Below the pieces are notes generated by a model that was given only the letters and a program-made list of their open reading frames with translations, searched no databases and was not told the origin of the DNA. Positions 32,364 through 42,183 of a stretch of 64,000 nt of DNA are shown piece after piece. Every line of letters begins with the position of its first letter. The first letter of the stretch is position 1. The DNA comes from an uncultured Monoglobus sp. (lineage in GTDB: Bacteria > Bacillota > Clostridia > Monoglobales > Monoglobaceae), in assembly GCA_947585115.1 (NCBI GenBank), contig CANPWW010000001.1:1-64000 (forward strand), read 5' to 3'. Made by a program: the position numbers and the translations under genes.

Positions 32364-33299
32364 ATGGAAGTATTTATCATAGTTTTAATCGCGCTGATTA
32401 TCGTTTTGGTGGCGGCGAATATAAAAATCGTTCCGCAGGCCAAGGCGTATGTTATTGAGCGCCTGGGCGCCTACAGCGCCACATGGAGCACCGGTCTGCA
32501 TGTGAAGATCCCGCTCATAGAGCGGATCTCGAACCGGGTGACGCTTAAAGAGCAGGTGGTGGACTTTCCGCCACAGCCCGTTATCACCAAGGACAACGTC
32601 ACGATGCAGATAGACACGGTCGTGTATTATCAGATAACCGACCCCAAGCTCTATACCTACGGCGTGGAACTGCCGATGGCGGCGATCGAGAATCTTACCG
32701 CCACGACGCTCAGAAACATAATCGGCGATATGGAGCTTGACGAAAGCTTGACGTCAAGAGACGTTATAAACACAAAAATGCGTTCTATTCTCGACGAGGC
32801 CACAGACCCGTGGGGCATCAAGGTGAACCGTGTCGAGCTTAAGAATATAATTCCGCCGGCGGGTATCCGCGAGGCGATGGAGAAGCAGATGAAAGCGGAG
32901 CGCGAGCGCCGCGAATCGATCCTCCGCGCCGAGGGTGAAAAGAAGTCGGCGATCCTTGTGGCCGAGGGCGAGAAGGAGTCCAGGATACTGGAGGCGGAGG
33001 CCGAGAAGGCCTCGCAGATACTTCGTGCCGAGGCGGACAAGGAGGCGGCCATTCGAATCGCGGAAGGCGAGGCGGAGGCCATCAGAAATGTGCAGCGGGC
33101 AACCGCGGACGGTATCAAAATGCTCAACGAGGCTATGCCCTCAAAGCAGGTGCTGACCATAAAGAGCCTTGAGGCCTTTGAAAAGGCCGCGGACGGCAAG
33201 GCCACCAAAATTATCCTGCCGTCGGAGATTCAGGGCATAGCGGGGCTTGCGGCATCGCTCAAAGAGGTGCTGTCAGACGACGGCGCGAAAAACAATTAA
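32364..33299 (+). CDS. SPFH/Band 7 family protein (paraslipin/QmcA-like)
   Basis: 311 residues. One N-terminal membrane helix (FIIVLIALIIVLVAANIKIV), then the SPFH domain (VPQAKAYVIERLGAYSATWSTGLH-type; DNVTMQIDTVVYYQITDPKLYTYG) and a long coiled coil of Glu/Ala/Lys (EGEKKSAILVAEGEKESRILEAEAEK) to about residue 240. It forms oligomeric membrane scaffolds. With the NfeD gene 47 bases upstream it makes the usual pair. ATG at 32364 with AAGGAG upstream. Confidence 0.94.
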   Translation: MEVFIIVLIALIIVLVAANIKIVPQAKAYVIERLGAYSATWSTGLHVKIPLIERISNRVTLKEQVVDFPPQPVITKDNVTMQIDTVVYYQITDPKLYTYGVELPMAAIENLTATTLRNIIGDMELDESLTSRDVINTKMRSILDEATDPWGIKVNRVELKNIIPPAGIREAMEKQMKAERERRESILRAEGEKKSAILVAEGEKESRILEAEAEKASQILRAEADKEAAIRIAEGEAEAIRNVQRATADGIKMLNEAMPSKQVLTIKSLEAFEKAADGKATKIILPSEIQGIAGLAASLKEVLSDDGAKNN

Positions 33300-33334
33300 A
33301 TCTTAATCAAACGAAAACAGGAGGAAATTAACGT

Positions 33335-34072
33335 ATGTCGGGACATTCGAAATGGGCAACTATTAAGAGAAAGAAAGGCGCTATCGACGCCAAGAGAGGC
33401 AAGATATTCACCAAGATAGGCCGCGAGCTTATGGTGGCGGTCAAGGAGGGCGGCCCCGATCCGGGCTCGAACTCAAAGCTGCGCGACGTTATCGCCAAGG
33501 CAAAGGCCAACAATATGCCCAACGATAATATACAGAGAAGCATCAAAAAGGCGGCGGGCGAGGGCAGCGCCGACAACTACATGAACATGATATACGAGGG
33601 CTACGGCCCCAGCGGTATCGCGGTCATGGTCGAGACCCTCAGCGACAACAAAAACAGGACCGCTGCCGACCTGAGACATTATTTTGACAAAAACGGCGGG
33701 AACCTGGGTCAGAACGGCTGCGTGAGCTTTATGTTCGACCACAAGGGTCTGATTGTCATTGAAAAGGCGGACGGCGTCGATGAGGACACTCTCATGATGG
33801 ACGCTCTTGACGCGGGCGCCGAGGACTTCAACGTTGAGGACGAGTGCTACGAGATACTCACCGCCCCCGAGGCGCTGGGCTCCACCCGCGAGGCTCTCGA
33901 GGAAAAGGGTTATACATTTGCCCAGGCGGAGGTCAACTACATACCTCAGACAACGACCGAGCTGACAAACCCCGAGGATATCGCCAAAATGGAAAAGCTG
34001 ATCGACATGCTCGAGGAAAACGACGACGTTCAGAACGTTTATCACAATTGGGACATGCCCGACGAGGAATAG
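33335..34072 (+). CDS. yebC: YebC/PmpR-family regulatory protein
   Basis: 245 residues, full length. The N-terminus [20 protein letters not shown] and [20 protein letters not shown], and [20 protein letters not shown] are family hallmarks. Family members act as transcriptional regulators or, as shown recently for several, help ribosomes at proline runs. ATG at 33335 follows AGGAGG. It is a single gene between the SPFH gene and the SbcD-like gene. Confidence 0.97.
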   Translation: MSGHSKWATIKRKKGAIDAKRGKIFTKIGRELMVAVKEGGPDPGSNSKLRDVIAKAKANNMPNDNIQRSIKKAAGEGSADNYMNMIYEGYGPSGIAVMVETLSDNKNRTAADLRHYFDKNGGNLGQNGCVSFMFDHKGLIVIEKADGVDEDTLMMDALDAGAEDFNVEDECYEILTAPEALGSTREALEEKGYTFAQAEVNYIPQTTTELTNPEDIAKMEKLIDMLEENDDVQNVYHNWDMPDEE

Positions 34073-34170
34073 TGAATTTAAGCGACCGCGGCTTGCATTG
34101 AGACGGCTCTTTGTGCGCCGCGGTCTGTTATTTGATAAATATTATCGATTGTTTTGGAGGCGGCGATCAA

Positions 34171-35280
34171 ATGGCGAAAATTCTGCATATTGCCGATTTG
34201 CATCTTGACGCGCCCCACACCGCGCGTTTGAGCGTGGAACGGGCTGCGCTGCGCAGGAGCGAGCAGCTGGAGACTTTTTCGAGAATTATGGACACCGCCG
34301 CCGAAAACGCGGACGTTGTGCTGATTTCCGGGGATCTGTTCGACGGCGAAAACGCGCGCCGCGAGACCTTGAGCGTCGTGCGCCGCAGGTTTGAGGCGCT
34401 GGGCGATATTCCCGTTTTTATCAGTCCGGGCAATCATGACCCGTATCCGGTGTATCAAAGGCTTGGCCTGAGCGAAAACGTTGTCGTTTTTCCGCCCGAG
34501 GGCGGCGCCTGCGATATCGAAAGGCTCGGGATCAGGGTGTGCGGCGCGGGTTTTGCATCAAGATACGAAAAGCCTGCCGCGGCTCCGCTTGAGTTTGAAA
34601 AGAGCGAGGCTCTCGCGAATATCCTGCTGATCCACGGCGATATAAGCGGAGCGCCCGGCTCGGAGCGGTACAATCCGCTGAGCGGCGGCGACTTTGACGG
34701 TTTTGACTATGCGGCGCTGGGCCATATACACAGCCACGGCGGAATATGCGGGACCGAGAGCGGCGCCAAATGGGCGTATCCGGGAATACCCGAGCCCGGC
34801 GGATTCGATGAGGGCTTTGGCGGCGGCTACATAATCGGCGATATAGAGCGCGGCAGGGTCGAGCTTAAACACGTGAGGTCGGCCAAGCGCGGATATGTTG
34901 ATATTGAGCTGGATTTTCCGAAAGGCGTTTCGGACAACGAGGCAGTGATAGAAAAGGCGTCCCGGAAAATCGCGGAGTTCGGCGAGGGCAATATCGTCAG
35001 AATAAGCTTGATCGGCAGAACAGAAAAGGGGTTCAGCCCCGACGCGGCCCTTATAGCGGAGCGTTTAAAGCCGATCTGCTTTCACGCCGAAGTGATCGAC
35101 CGAACGCGAAGGCATCTCGATCTGAGCGCGGACGACGGCGACCGAAGCCTGCGCGCGGTATACATAAGGCACATGAGAAAGATAGCCGAAAATTATTCCG
35201 AGGGCAGCCGCGAGCGGAGATTAGCCGACAGGGCGCTGCGCTTGGGTCTCGAGGCGATGGAAGGCGGCCCGATGATATGA
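34171..35280 (+). CDS. yhaO: SbcD-like metallophosphoesterase (YhaO-type DNA repair nuclease)
   Basis: 369 residues of the calcineurin-like phosphoesterase family: HIADLHLDAPH, ISGDLFDGE, SPGNHDPYP, HGDIS and GHIHSHG supply the two-metal site. The C-terminal part is the capping domain of YhaO/SbcD. It acts as nuclease with an SbcC/Rad50-like ATPase; the next gene is that partner and overlaps by four bases (ATGA). ATG at 34171 follows GGAGG; the longer frame back to 34111 has no site. Confidence 0.92.
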   Translation: MAKILHIADLHLDAPHTARLSVERAALRRSEQLETFSRIMDTAAENADVVLISGDLFDGENARRETLSVVRRRFEALGDIPVFISPGNHDPYPVYQRLGLSENVVVFPPEGGACDIERLGIRVCGAGFASRYEKPAAAPLEFEKSEALANILLIHGDISGAPGSERYNPLSGGDFDGFDYAALGHIHSHGGICGTESGAKWAYPGIPEPGGFDEGFGGGYIIGDIERGRVELKHVRSAKRGYVDIELDFPKGVSDNEAVIEKASRKIAEFGEGNIVRISLIGRTEKGFSPDAALIAERLKPICFHAEVIDRTRRHLDLSADDGDRSLRAVYIRHMRKIAENYSEGSRERRLADRALRLGLEAMEGGPMI

Positions 35281-37337
35281 CGAGAATAGAAAGGCTGGAG
35301 CTTATCGCCTTCGGCAGATTCAAAAACAAGACAATAGAGCTAAGCGGCGGGCTTAACTTCATCTGCGGCCTCAACGAGGCCGGGAAGTCCACGGTTCAGC
35401 TTTTTATAAAATCAATGCTGTACGGCGCGGGCGGCGGCCGAGGCAGGGGCGCGAAGCTCCGCGACCGCATGATCCCGTGGGGCGAGAGCCGCGCGTCGGG
35501 CAGGATGATAATCGAAAAGGACGGAGTGCCCGTTGAAATTTATCGTGAGTTCGGAGCAAAACCATCCGAGGATGTGACAAAGGTCACCGCGGCGGCAGAC
35601 GGCTCCGATTGGTTCGGCGCGCCTGTGAGCGGCACCGAGGTCGGCGAGCGGCTGCTCGGCCTGAGCGAGGACATGTTTTCAAGAACGGTGTTCATAGCGC
35701 AGGACAGCGCGGCGCTCAGCGGCGGCAGCGATGAGATCGAGGCTCGGCTGACAAACCTGCTGGCGGGCGGCTCCGAGACGGTGTCGGCCGCGGCGGCGGA
35801 GGCGAGGCTCAAAAAACGGATCGCGTCGCTCAAGGCAAAGGACAGACGTGCGGCGCCCGGCGAGATCGACAAATTGGAAGCGGAGCGGCGGAGCCTTGCA
35901 GAAAAGCTCCGCGATCAGGAAAAGACGCGGAGCGAGGCCGCGAGGATCCGTTCGGAGATAGCTGCACTCGAGGCGGAAGCCGACATGGCGGAAAAAGAAA
36001 AAACGCGGCTCCGCGCGCTGGAGCTTTCCGAGGCAGCAAAGGAAAAGGCCGAGCGGCTGAAACGGCTCGACGCCTGTCTCGCCGAGGAGATACAGCTCGG
36101 CAACAGCCGAAGATTTCAGCTGTTCAAACATAAAATTAAAGACGACACTTCGGACAAAATACATGATCTTTCCGACAGTATCGACGAGATCGAGTCGGGC
36201 GCGTACCGCTTGGGAGACGAGCGTGATTCCTACGCCCGTATGGCGGAAGAGTCGGCAAAGCGCGCAAAACTGTTTTTGATTATTGGCATTGTTTTGGCGG
36301 CGGTCGGGCTCTGCTGCGCGGTTTTGGGAATAATATTCAAGACCTATGATTTGCTTTCGGGAGCGGCGCTTATAATTATCTCGCCGATCGGATATCTGAT
36401 CACGCGCCGCAAATACGCGGGAATACTAAAGCTGCTCGGTGAGACCGATCGAAAGATCGGCGATACGCGTAGGCGCGTGTCGGAGCTTGAGAAGGAGCTT
36501 TCGAAAGCCTTGAATAGGCTTGAGTGCGATACTGTGCGCGACTTTGATAAAAAATACGCCGACTACCGCGCGGCCGAGGCGAAGATCGAAACGGTCCGCG
36601 GCATATACGATAATATTCTGGGCGGCGGAGATTACGCGCAGATCAAGGCCGAGGCCGATGAAGCCCGCAAATATATAATAGAAGAAACTCCGCCCCCAAA
36701 TATGGATCCGAGACGGGCGGCGATCGAGGCGGAGCGGCGGCGCGACACGGCGGTCAAAAAGATCACCGAGCTCAGAATTGCCGAGGGGCGTTTGCCCGAA
36801 ACCGTTCCGATCAGCGATATAGAAAACAACATAAATTCGATAGACGAAAAGCTCGAAGAAAAACGCGATGAGCTTGAGGCTCTCGGCATGGCGCTCGAGG
36901 GAGTGAGAGACGCCGAGCGGCATATTCGTTCCGACTACGCGCCGCTGCTCAACGAGCGGGCGGGCGAGATACTGGCGGCGATGACCGACGGGCGCCGCGG
37001 AGATATCATGGTCGCGGCGGATTTTTCCGTAAAGCTCAGAGACGATAGCGCGCCCGACGCGAAACGGGCGGAGCTGTTCAGCGCGGGAACATACACCCAG
37101 GTTTATCTGGCGGTCAGACTGGCGGTCGCGGAGCTTGTTCAAAACGCGGAGGACACGATCGTGTTTCTTGACGACATTCTGACGGGGTTCGATGACGAAC
37201 GCGCCTACAATGCGGCGCTTATGCTGAAAAAGCGCTGCACGGACAAAAGGCAGGCCGTGCTGTTCAGCTGCCATGGCAGAGAAAGACAAAACGCCGAAAA
37301 AATCGGCGGCATAAATATAATTGAAATAGACGATTAA
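35277..37337 (+). CDS. yhaN: SbcC/YhaN-like AAA ATPase with coiled coil
   Basis: 686 residues. Walker A (GLNEAGKST) is at about residues 31-39 and Walker B/D-loop (FLDDILTGFDDERAYNAALML) near 625; between them a long coiled coil is broken by two membrane-like helices (FLIIGIVLAAVGLCCAVLGIIF and GAALIIISPIGYLI), a trait of YhaN-type proteins. The ABC signature is degenerate (FSAGTYTQVYLAVRLA). With the YhaO nuclease it should process DNA ends, perhaps at the membrane. It shares ATGA with the gene before. Confidence 0.9.
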   Translation: MTRIERLELIAFGRFKNKTIELSGGLNFICGLNEAGKSTVQLFIKSMLYGAGGGRGRGAKLRDRMIPWGESRASGRMIIEKDGVPVEIYREFGAKPSEDVTKVTAAADGSDWFGAPVSGTEVGERLLGLSEDMFSRTVFIAQDSAALSGGSDEIEARLTNLLAGGSETVSAAAAEARLKKRIASLKAKDRRAAPGEIDKLEAERRSLAEKLRDQEKTRSEAARIRSEIAALEAEADMAEKEKTRLRALELSEAAKEKAERLKRLDACLAEEIQLGNSRRFQLFKHKIKDDTSDKIHDLSDSIDEIESGAYRLGDERDSYARMAEESAKRAKLFLIIGIVLAAVGLCCAVLGIIFKTYDLLSGAALIIISPIGYLITRRKYAGILKLLGETDRKIGDTRRRVSELEKELSKALNRLECDTVRDFDKKYADYRAAEAKIETVRGIYDNILGGGDYAQIKAEADEARKYIIEETPPPNMDPRRAAIEAERRRDTAVKKITELRIAEGRLPETVPISDIENNINSIDEKLEEKRDELEALGMALEGVRDAERHIRSDYAPLLNERAGEILAAMTDGRRGDIMVAADFSVKLRDDSAPDAKRAELFSAGTYTQVYLAVRLAVAELVQNAEDTIVFLDDILTGFDDERAYNAALMLKKRCTDKRQAVLFSCHGRERQNAEKIGGINIIEIDD

Positions 37338-37354
37338 AAAACGGAGGTAGAAAG

Positions 37355-37708
37355 ATGAGCGGAAAATTTGACAGTTCAAAAGGCAGCGTAAGGATTGCCA
37401 ACAGTGTTATCGCCAAGATCGCCGGATACGCGGCCACGAGCTGCTACGGCGTTGTCGGAATGGCGGTAAGGAGCAGCAAGGACGGCATTGCCCGTATGCT
37501 CAAGCGCGAGCAGATGGACAAAGGCGTCAAGGTCAAGGTGGCGGGCAGCGGCATCGACATCGCCCTTTACATTATCGCGGAGTACGGCACGAACATAGGC
37601 ACCATAGGCGAGCTTATCAAAAACAACGTTAAGTACAACGTGGAGCAGATGACGGGCATAAACGTGAACGCGGTCAACGTAAACGTCGAGGGAATTCGCG
37701 TGAACTAG
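37355..37708 (+). CDS. Asp23/Gls24-family envelope stress protein (YloU-like)
   Basis: 117 residues. The Asp23 fold is clear: VRIANSVIAKIAGYAATSCYGVVGMAV and ALYIIAEYGTNIGTIGELIKNNVKYNVEQMTG, VNVNVEGIRV. Small cytosolic proteins of this family associate with the membrane and cell-wall stress. As in Bacillus (yloU-yloV) it directly precedes the fatty acid kinase gene. ATG at 37355 with CGGAGG upstream. Confidence 0.94.
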   Translation: MSGKFDSSKGSVRIANSVIAKIAGYAATSCYGVVGMAVRSSKDGIARMLKREQMDKGVKVKVAGSGIDIALYIIAEYGTNIGTIGELIKNNVKYNVEQMTGINVNAVNVNVEGIRVN

Positions 37709-37736
37709 CAGCGCGGCGCGCAATGAGGAGAAAATT

Positions 37737-39401
37737 ATGGATAATAACAGCGTATACAAAACAATCAGTAACGACGACCTGAGGCTTATGATCCTGTCCG
37801 CCTCGCACAGCATACTCAATCGCGCGGGCGAGGTGAACGACATGAACGTTTTTCCTGTGCCGGACGGAGACACGGGCACAAACATGAGCCTCACGTTCAG
37901 CGCGGCGGCCGAGAGCGTGATAGGACTTGACGACGGCGCGGGCGCGGGCGAAATGCTCGACACATTGGCAAAGGCGGCTCTGCGCAACGCGAGAGGAAAT
38001 TCGGGCGTTATTCTGTCTCAGATACTGCGCGGAATCAAGCAGGGTCTGGGCGGTTCCGATGAGCTTGACGTGGCGGCGGTAAAGCGTATGGCTTGCTCCG
38101 CCAGAGACACCGCTTACCGCGCGGTCATGAAGCCTACCGAGGGAACGATCCTGACGGTTATCCGCGAGATCGCCGAGTTTGCCGAGCAGAGGTTCCCCGA
38201 GTTTGAGGATGTGCGGGAATTTCTCAAAGCGCTGCTCGGCGCGGGCGAGGAAAGCTTAAAGCGCACCCCCGAGATACTGCCCGTGCTCAAACAGGCGGGT
38301 GTGGTCGACGCGGGCGGCTGCGGAGTCACGGTCCTGCTCGGCGGCGCGGTGACTGCGCTTGAGACCGGAGCGGCGGTGCCTCTTGAGGACGAGGTAAAGG
38401 AAGGCGCCTCAAAAGCGGCCGATAAAGAGGATATCGACACGGCGAATATAAAATACAGCTATTGCACAGAGTTTTTGATAAACAAGAGCGCCTCAAGGAG
38501 CGTGACGCAGTTCAAGGCGTCGATAAAGCCCAAGGGCGACTGTATGCTTGTGATCGACGACGAGGAGATCGTGAAGGTGCATATCCACACGAACCACCCC
38601 GGCTTTGTGATCGAGCAGGCGCTGAAACTGGGCGAGCTGACGAATCTTAAAATTGACAACATGAAGTATCAGCACAACGAGATCATCGGAAACACGATCA
38701 AGCCCGAAAGCGGCGCGGACGAGGAGGAAGAAGCCGAGCCGCCCAAGAAGTACGGCTTTGCGGCGGTTTGCAGCGGCAGCGGAATGGACGAGCTGTTCCG
38801 CAGCTTAAACTGCGACGTGATAGTCAAGGGCGGCCAGACCATGAACCCCAGCACCCAAGAGCTGCTTGACGCCGCCGAGACCGTGAACGCGGAGAATATA
38901 TTTATCCTGCCGAACAACAAAAACATAATCATGGCGGCGGAGCAGGTGAACGGACTCACGGAAAAAAACGTGATAGTCATACCCACGCGCAGCATGCCCC
39001 AGGGCATAACGGCTCTCGCGTCGTTTGACGAGGACGCATCCCCCGAGGACAACGAGGTCATAATGACCGAGACATCCGAGACCGTGAAGTGCGGCCAGAT
39101 TACATACGCCGCCCGGGATTCCGAGGCGGACGGCTTTGACATAACCGAGGGCGACATTATGGGAGTTATAGAGGGCAAGGTCAAAGTCTGCGGCCAAGAC
39201 GTTGAGAAGGTTTTCTTCGACACGGCCAAAGAACTGGTTGACGACGAGTGCGGCGTTATCTCGGTCTACTACGGCATTGACGCCGACAAGGACGAGGCCA
39301 AGCGTTTGACGGCCGCTCTTGAAAAAGAGTACCCCGACCTCGACGTGAGCCTGAACTACGGCGGCCAGAGCGTGTATTTCTATATAATATCCGCCGAGTA
39401 A
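37737..39401 (+). CDS. fakA: DAK2-domain fatty acid kinase subunit FakA
   Basis: 554 residues. N-terminal DAK2 kinase domain (1-200: FPVPDGDTGTNMSLTF binds nucleotide/Mg; NARGNSGVILSQILRG), a middle domain and a C-terminal FakA-specific domain (ITEGDIMGVIEGKVKVCG). FakA phosphorylates fatty acids bound by a FakB (DegV) protein so that they enter phospholipid synthesis through PlsX/PlsY; a plsX gene is at the end of this window. ATG at 37737, site GAGGAG. Between asp23 and recG as in other Firmicutes. Confidence 0.95.
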   Translation: MDNNSVYKTISNDDLRLMILSASHSILNRAGEVNDMNVFPVPDGDTGTNMSLTFSAAAESVIGLDDGAGAGEMLDTLAKAALRNARGNSGVILSQILRGIKQGLGGSDELDVAAVKRMACSARDTAYRAVMKPTEGTILTVIREIAEFAEQRFPEFEDVREFLKALLGAGEESLKRTPEILPVLKQAGVVDAGGCGVTVLLGGAVTALETGAAVPLEDEVKEGASKAADKEDIDTANIKYSYCTEFLINKSASRSVTQFKASIKPKGDCMLVIDDEEIVKVHIHTNHPGFVIEQALKLGELTNLKIDNMKYQHNEIIGNTIKPESGADEEEEAEPPKKYGFAAVCSGSGMDELFRSLNCDVIVKGGQTMNPSTQELLDAAETVNAENIFILPNNKNIIMAAEQVNGLTEKNVIVIPTRSMPQGITALASFDEDASPEDNEVIMTETSETVKCGQITYAARDSEADGFDITEGDIMGVIEGKVKVCGQDVEKVFFDTAKELVDDECGVISVYYGIDADKDEAKRLTAALEKEYPDLDVSLNYGGQSVYFYIISAE

Positions 39402-39432
39402 TTCCGAAAAACGCATAGGTGGGCAAAGCAAT

Positions 39433-41490
39433 ATGAAACTGAGCGACAATATACAGTATTTAAAAGGAATAGGTGAAAAAAGAGCCGGGTTGTTTCACAA
39501 ACTCGGCATTTTCACGGTGGGGGACCTGCTCTATCATCTGCCACGCGGTTTTGAGGACAGGACAAGCACCAGAAATATCTGCGATCTGATCGACGGCGAG
39601 ACGGTTTGCGTCCGCGGCGTGCTGGCGTCGGGCGTGCGCAAATTCAGGGCGCGGCGCGGCGGCTGGGTCGTGCAGACCACGCTGTCGGACGGCACGGGCG
39701 TTATGCGCCTCACATGGTTCAACGCCTCGTATATCGACAAAAGTCTTTCCGATCCGGAGGCCGAGTATATGTTCTACGGCAAGGTCATCCACCGCACAAT
39801 GGCGGCCGAGATGGTGAATCCGGTTATAGAAAAGCTGGAGAGCGAGGAGTCAAAGAAAATGGGCGTTATCCTGCCCATATATCCGGCGACGGCGGGGCTC
39901 AACCAGCGCGGCATCAGAGAAGCGGTCGGCCGCGCCCTTGAGGGACTGAGCGAGAAGATCCCCGAAATACTGCCCGACAGCGTTAGAGCGCGCAACAACC
40001 TGATGGGAATAGACGAGGCTATAAGGCTGGTTCACGCTCCAGAGGATTATGACCGCTTTTATGAGGCGAGGCGCAGGCTGGTATTTGAGGAGTTTTTAAA
40101 GCTCCAGCTCGGTGTGTCGACCGTGAAGAGTATAAAAAAATCCCGCAGAGCGGTGGTTATTTCGGACGTCAAGTGCATAGCGGAGTTTGCGCGCAGCCTC
40201 AGCTTTGATCTGACAAACGCACAGAAAAAGGTGATAAACGAGATCGCCGCCGACCTGAAGAGCGGCGTGCCCATGAACCGTCTTGTGCAGGGCGATGTTG
40301 GCTCGGGAAAAACCGCAGTCGCTGCCGCCGCCATGTTCGCCGTGGCGCGGTCGGGCTGCCAGTCGGTAATGATGGCGCCCACCGAAATTTTGGCGGAGCA
40401 GCATTATAACAGTCTAAAAAACTTTTTCGAGCCTTGGGGAATAAAGGTCGCGTATCTCATCGGCGGCCAGTCGGCAAAGGAGCGCGCGGAGAATACCGCG
40501 CTTATAGAAAGCGGCGAGGCGGCGGTCGTTGTGGGCACCCACGCGGTCATCACCGACAAGGTGAATTTCAGCAATCTGGCGCTGTCGATAACCGACGAGC
40601 AGCACCGCTTCGGAGTGAGCCAGCGCAGCAAACTGAGCGCCAAGGGCCTAAACGTCCACACTCTGGTTATGACGGCGACGCCGATACCGAGGACGCTGTC
40701 GCTGGTGATATACGGCGATCTTGACATTTCGATCATAGACGAGCTGCCTCCGGGCAGAAAGCCGGTCAAAACTCTGGCGCTGACCGAGGCGCAGCGGCTG
40801 CGGCTCTACGATTTCGTGCTGCGTGAGCTGAACCGCGGCAGGCAGGCGTATTTTGTCTGCGCGCTGGTTGACGAGTCTGACGCGGTCGAGGCAAAGGCCG
40901 CCGCGGAATATGTGAAAAAGCTGAGCCAAGGCGTGCTGTTCGGCAGATCGGTCGGACTGCTGCACGGCAGAATGAAAACCTTTGAGAAGGACGATGTCAT
41001 GCGCCGTTTTGCCGCGGGCGAGATCGAGGCGCTTGTGGCCACCACGGTGGTCGAGGTCGGAGTTGACGTGCCCAACGCCACGATAATGGTTATCGAGAAC
41101 GCCGAGCGTTTCGGCCTGTCGCAGCTCCATCAGCTGCGCGGCAGAGTCGGCAGAGGCGCCGACCAGGCCTACTGCGTTATGTTCGGCAATACCAAGAGCG
41201 GCGTTGCGAAGGAGCGCATGCAGGTCATGTGCGAGACCAACGACGGATTCAAGATATCCGAGAAGGATCTTGAGATCAGGGGTCCGGGCGAGTTTTTCGG
41301 CACGCGGCAGCACGGCCTGCCCGAGATGAAGATCGGAAATTTTTTCACCGATATGGAAATTTTGAAGCAGACCCAGACCGAGGCGGAGATAATACTCAAG
41401 TCCGATCCGTTCCTGAAAGCCCCCGAGCACAGGCTGCTCTCAAAAAGCATAACCGACACATTCGCCAAAGCCGGCGATATATTAAATTAA
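39433..41490 (+). CDS. recG: ATP-dependent DNA helicase RecG
   Basis: 685 residues. N-terminal wedge (OB) domain, then helicase domains with Walker A GDVGSGKTAVAAAAM, DEQH box (ITDEQHRFGVSQR), TATPIPRTL and motif VI QLRGRVGRG. It remodels stalled forks and Holliday junctions. The conserved IQYLKGIGEKRA opening fixes the start at ATG 39433. It follows fakA by 31 bases and precedes the YczE-like gene by 19 bases. Confidence 0.97.
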   Translation: MKLSDNIQYLKGIGEKRAGLFHKLGIFTVGDLLYHLPRGFEDRTSTRNICDLIDGETVCVRGVLASGVRKFRARRGGWVVQTTLSDGTGVMRLTWFNASYIDKSLSDPEAEYMFYGKVIHRTMAAEMVNPVIEKLESEESKKMGVILPIYPATAGLNQRGIREAVGRALEGLSEKIPEILPDSVRARNNLMGIDEAIRLVHAPEDYDRFYEARRRLVFEEFLKLQLGVSTVKSIKKSRRAVVISDVKCIAEFARSLSFDLTNAQKKVINEIAADLKSGVPMNRLVQGDVGSGKTAVAAAAMFAVARSGCQSVMMAPTEILAEQHYNSLKNFFEPWGIKVAYLIGGQSAKERAENTALIESGEAAVVVGTHAVITDKVNFSNLALSITDEQHRFGVSQRSKLSAKGLNVHTLVMTATPIPRTLSLVIYGDLDISIIDELPPGRKPVKTLALTEAQRLRLYDFVLRELNRGRQAYFVCALVDESDAVEAKAAAEYVKKLSQGVLFGRSVGLLHGRMKTFEKDDVMRRFAAGEIEALVATTVVEVGVDVPNATIMVIENAERFGLSQLHQLRGRVGRGADQAYCVMFGNTKSGVAKERMQVMCETNDGFKISEKDLEIRGPGEFFGTRQHGLPEMKIGNFFTDMEILKQTQTEAEIILKSDPFLKAPEHRLLSKSITDTFAKAGDILN

Positions 41491-41509
41491 AAGATTTAGA
41501 GGAGGAAAG

Positions 41510-42163
41510 ATGAGCAAAGCTGAGACTATAAAGCGCTATGCGCTTTTGATTTTGGGACTGTTTCTGGCGGCTTTCGGAGTGGCGCTTACGCGTCACGGTG
41601 AACTGGGCGTGTCGCCGATCTCGTCGGTGGCGAACGTTCTGAGCTACAAATTCACGTTTTTCACGATGGGCACATGGCTGATAATATGGAACTGCGTCCT
41701 GATCGTCGGCCAGATAGTTATTTTAAGGCGGAATTTTAAACCGATCGAATTTTTGCAGGTGCCAATCTCGTTCCTGTTCGGATGGTTCACCGATTTCGGG
41801 CTGTGGTGCGCTTCGATTATTCCTAATGATTTTTATCCTGTTCGGCTGGCATTGGTCGTGTCGGGCGTCGTTGTGCTGGGGCTCGGCATCTCGCTGGCGT
41901 TTATCGCCGGGGTCGTCATGAACTCGGGCGAGGCGTTTGTCAAGGCGGTATCAAGTGTCACCGGGTTCGAGTTCGGCAACGTGAAGATCGGGTTTGACAT
42001 ATTCTGCGTGGTGAGCGCGGTCGTGCTGTCGCTGATATTTTTTAATTTCAGGATAGTCGGCGCCCGTGAGGGCACGGTCATATCCGCGCTGCTGACCGGT
42101 GTTATGGTGAAATTTTTCAACAAGCGGCTCAAAGACCCGCTCAGTAAAATGCTGACAAAATAA
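41510..42163 (+). CDS. YczE-type integral membrane protein
   Basis: 217 residues with about five to six membrane helices and the conserved opening LILGLFLAAFGVALTRHGELGVSPISS. This family (YczE/YyaS, DUF6198-like) includes proteins near peptide-synthesis regulators, but no activity is established. ATG at 41510 follows GAGGAGG. It may be the last gene of the asp23-fakA-recG run and converges with the antiporter gene, 20 bases apart, with no clear terminator between. Confidence 0.82.
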   Translation: MSKAETIKRYALLILGLFLAAFGVALTRHGELGVSPISSVANVLSYKFTFFTMGTWLIIWNCVLIVGQIVILRRNFKPIEFLQVPISFLFGWFTDFGLWCASIIPNDFYPVRLALVVSGVVVLGLGISLAFIAGVVMNSGEAFVKAVSSVTGFEFGNVKIGFDIFCVVSAVVLSLIFFNFRIVGAREGTVISALLTGVMVKFFNKRLKDPLSKMLTK

Positions 42164-42183
42164 ATAAATGAAAAAATTCGGTT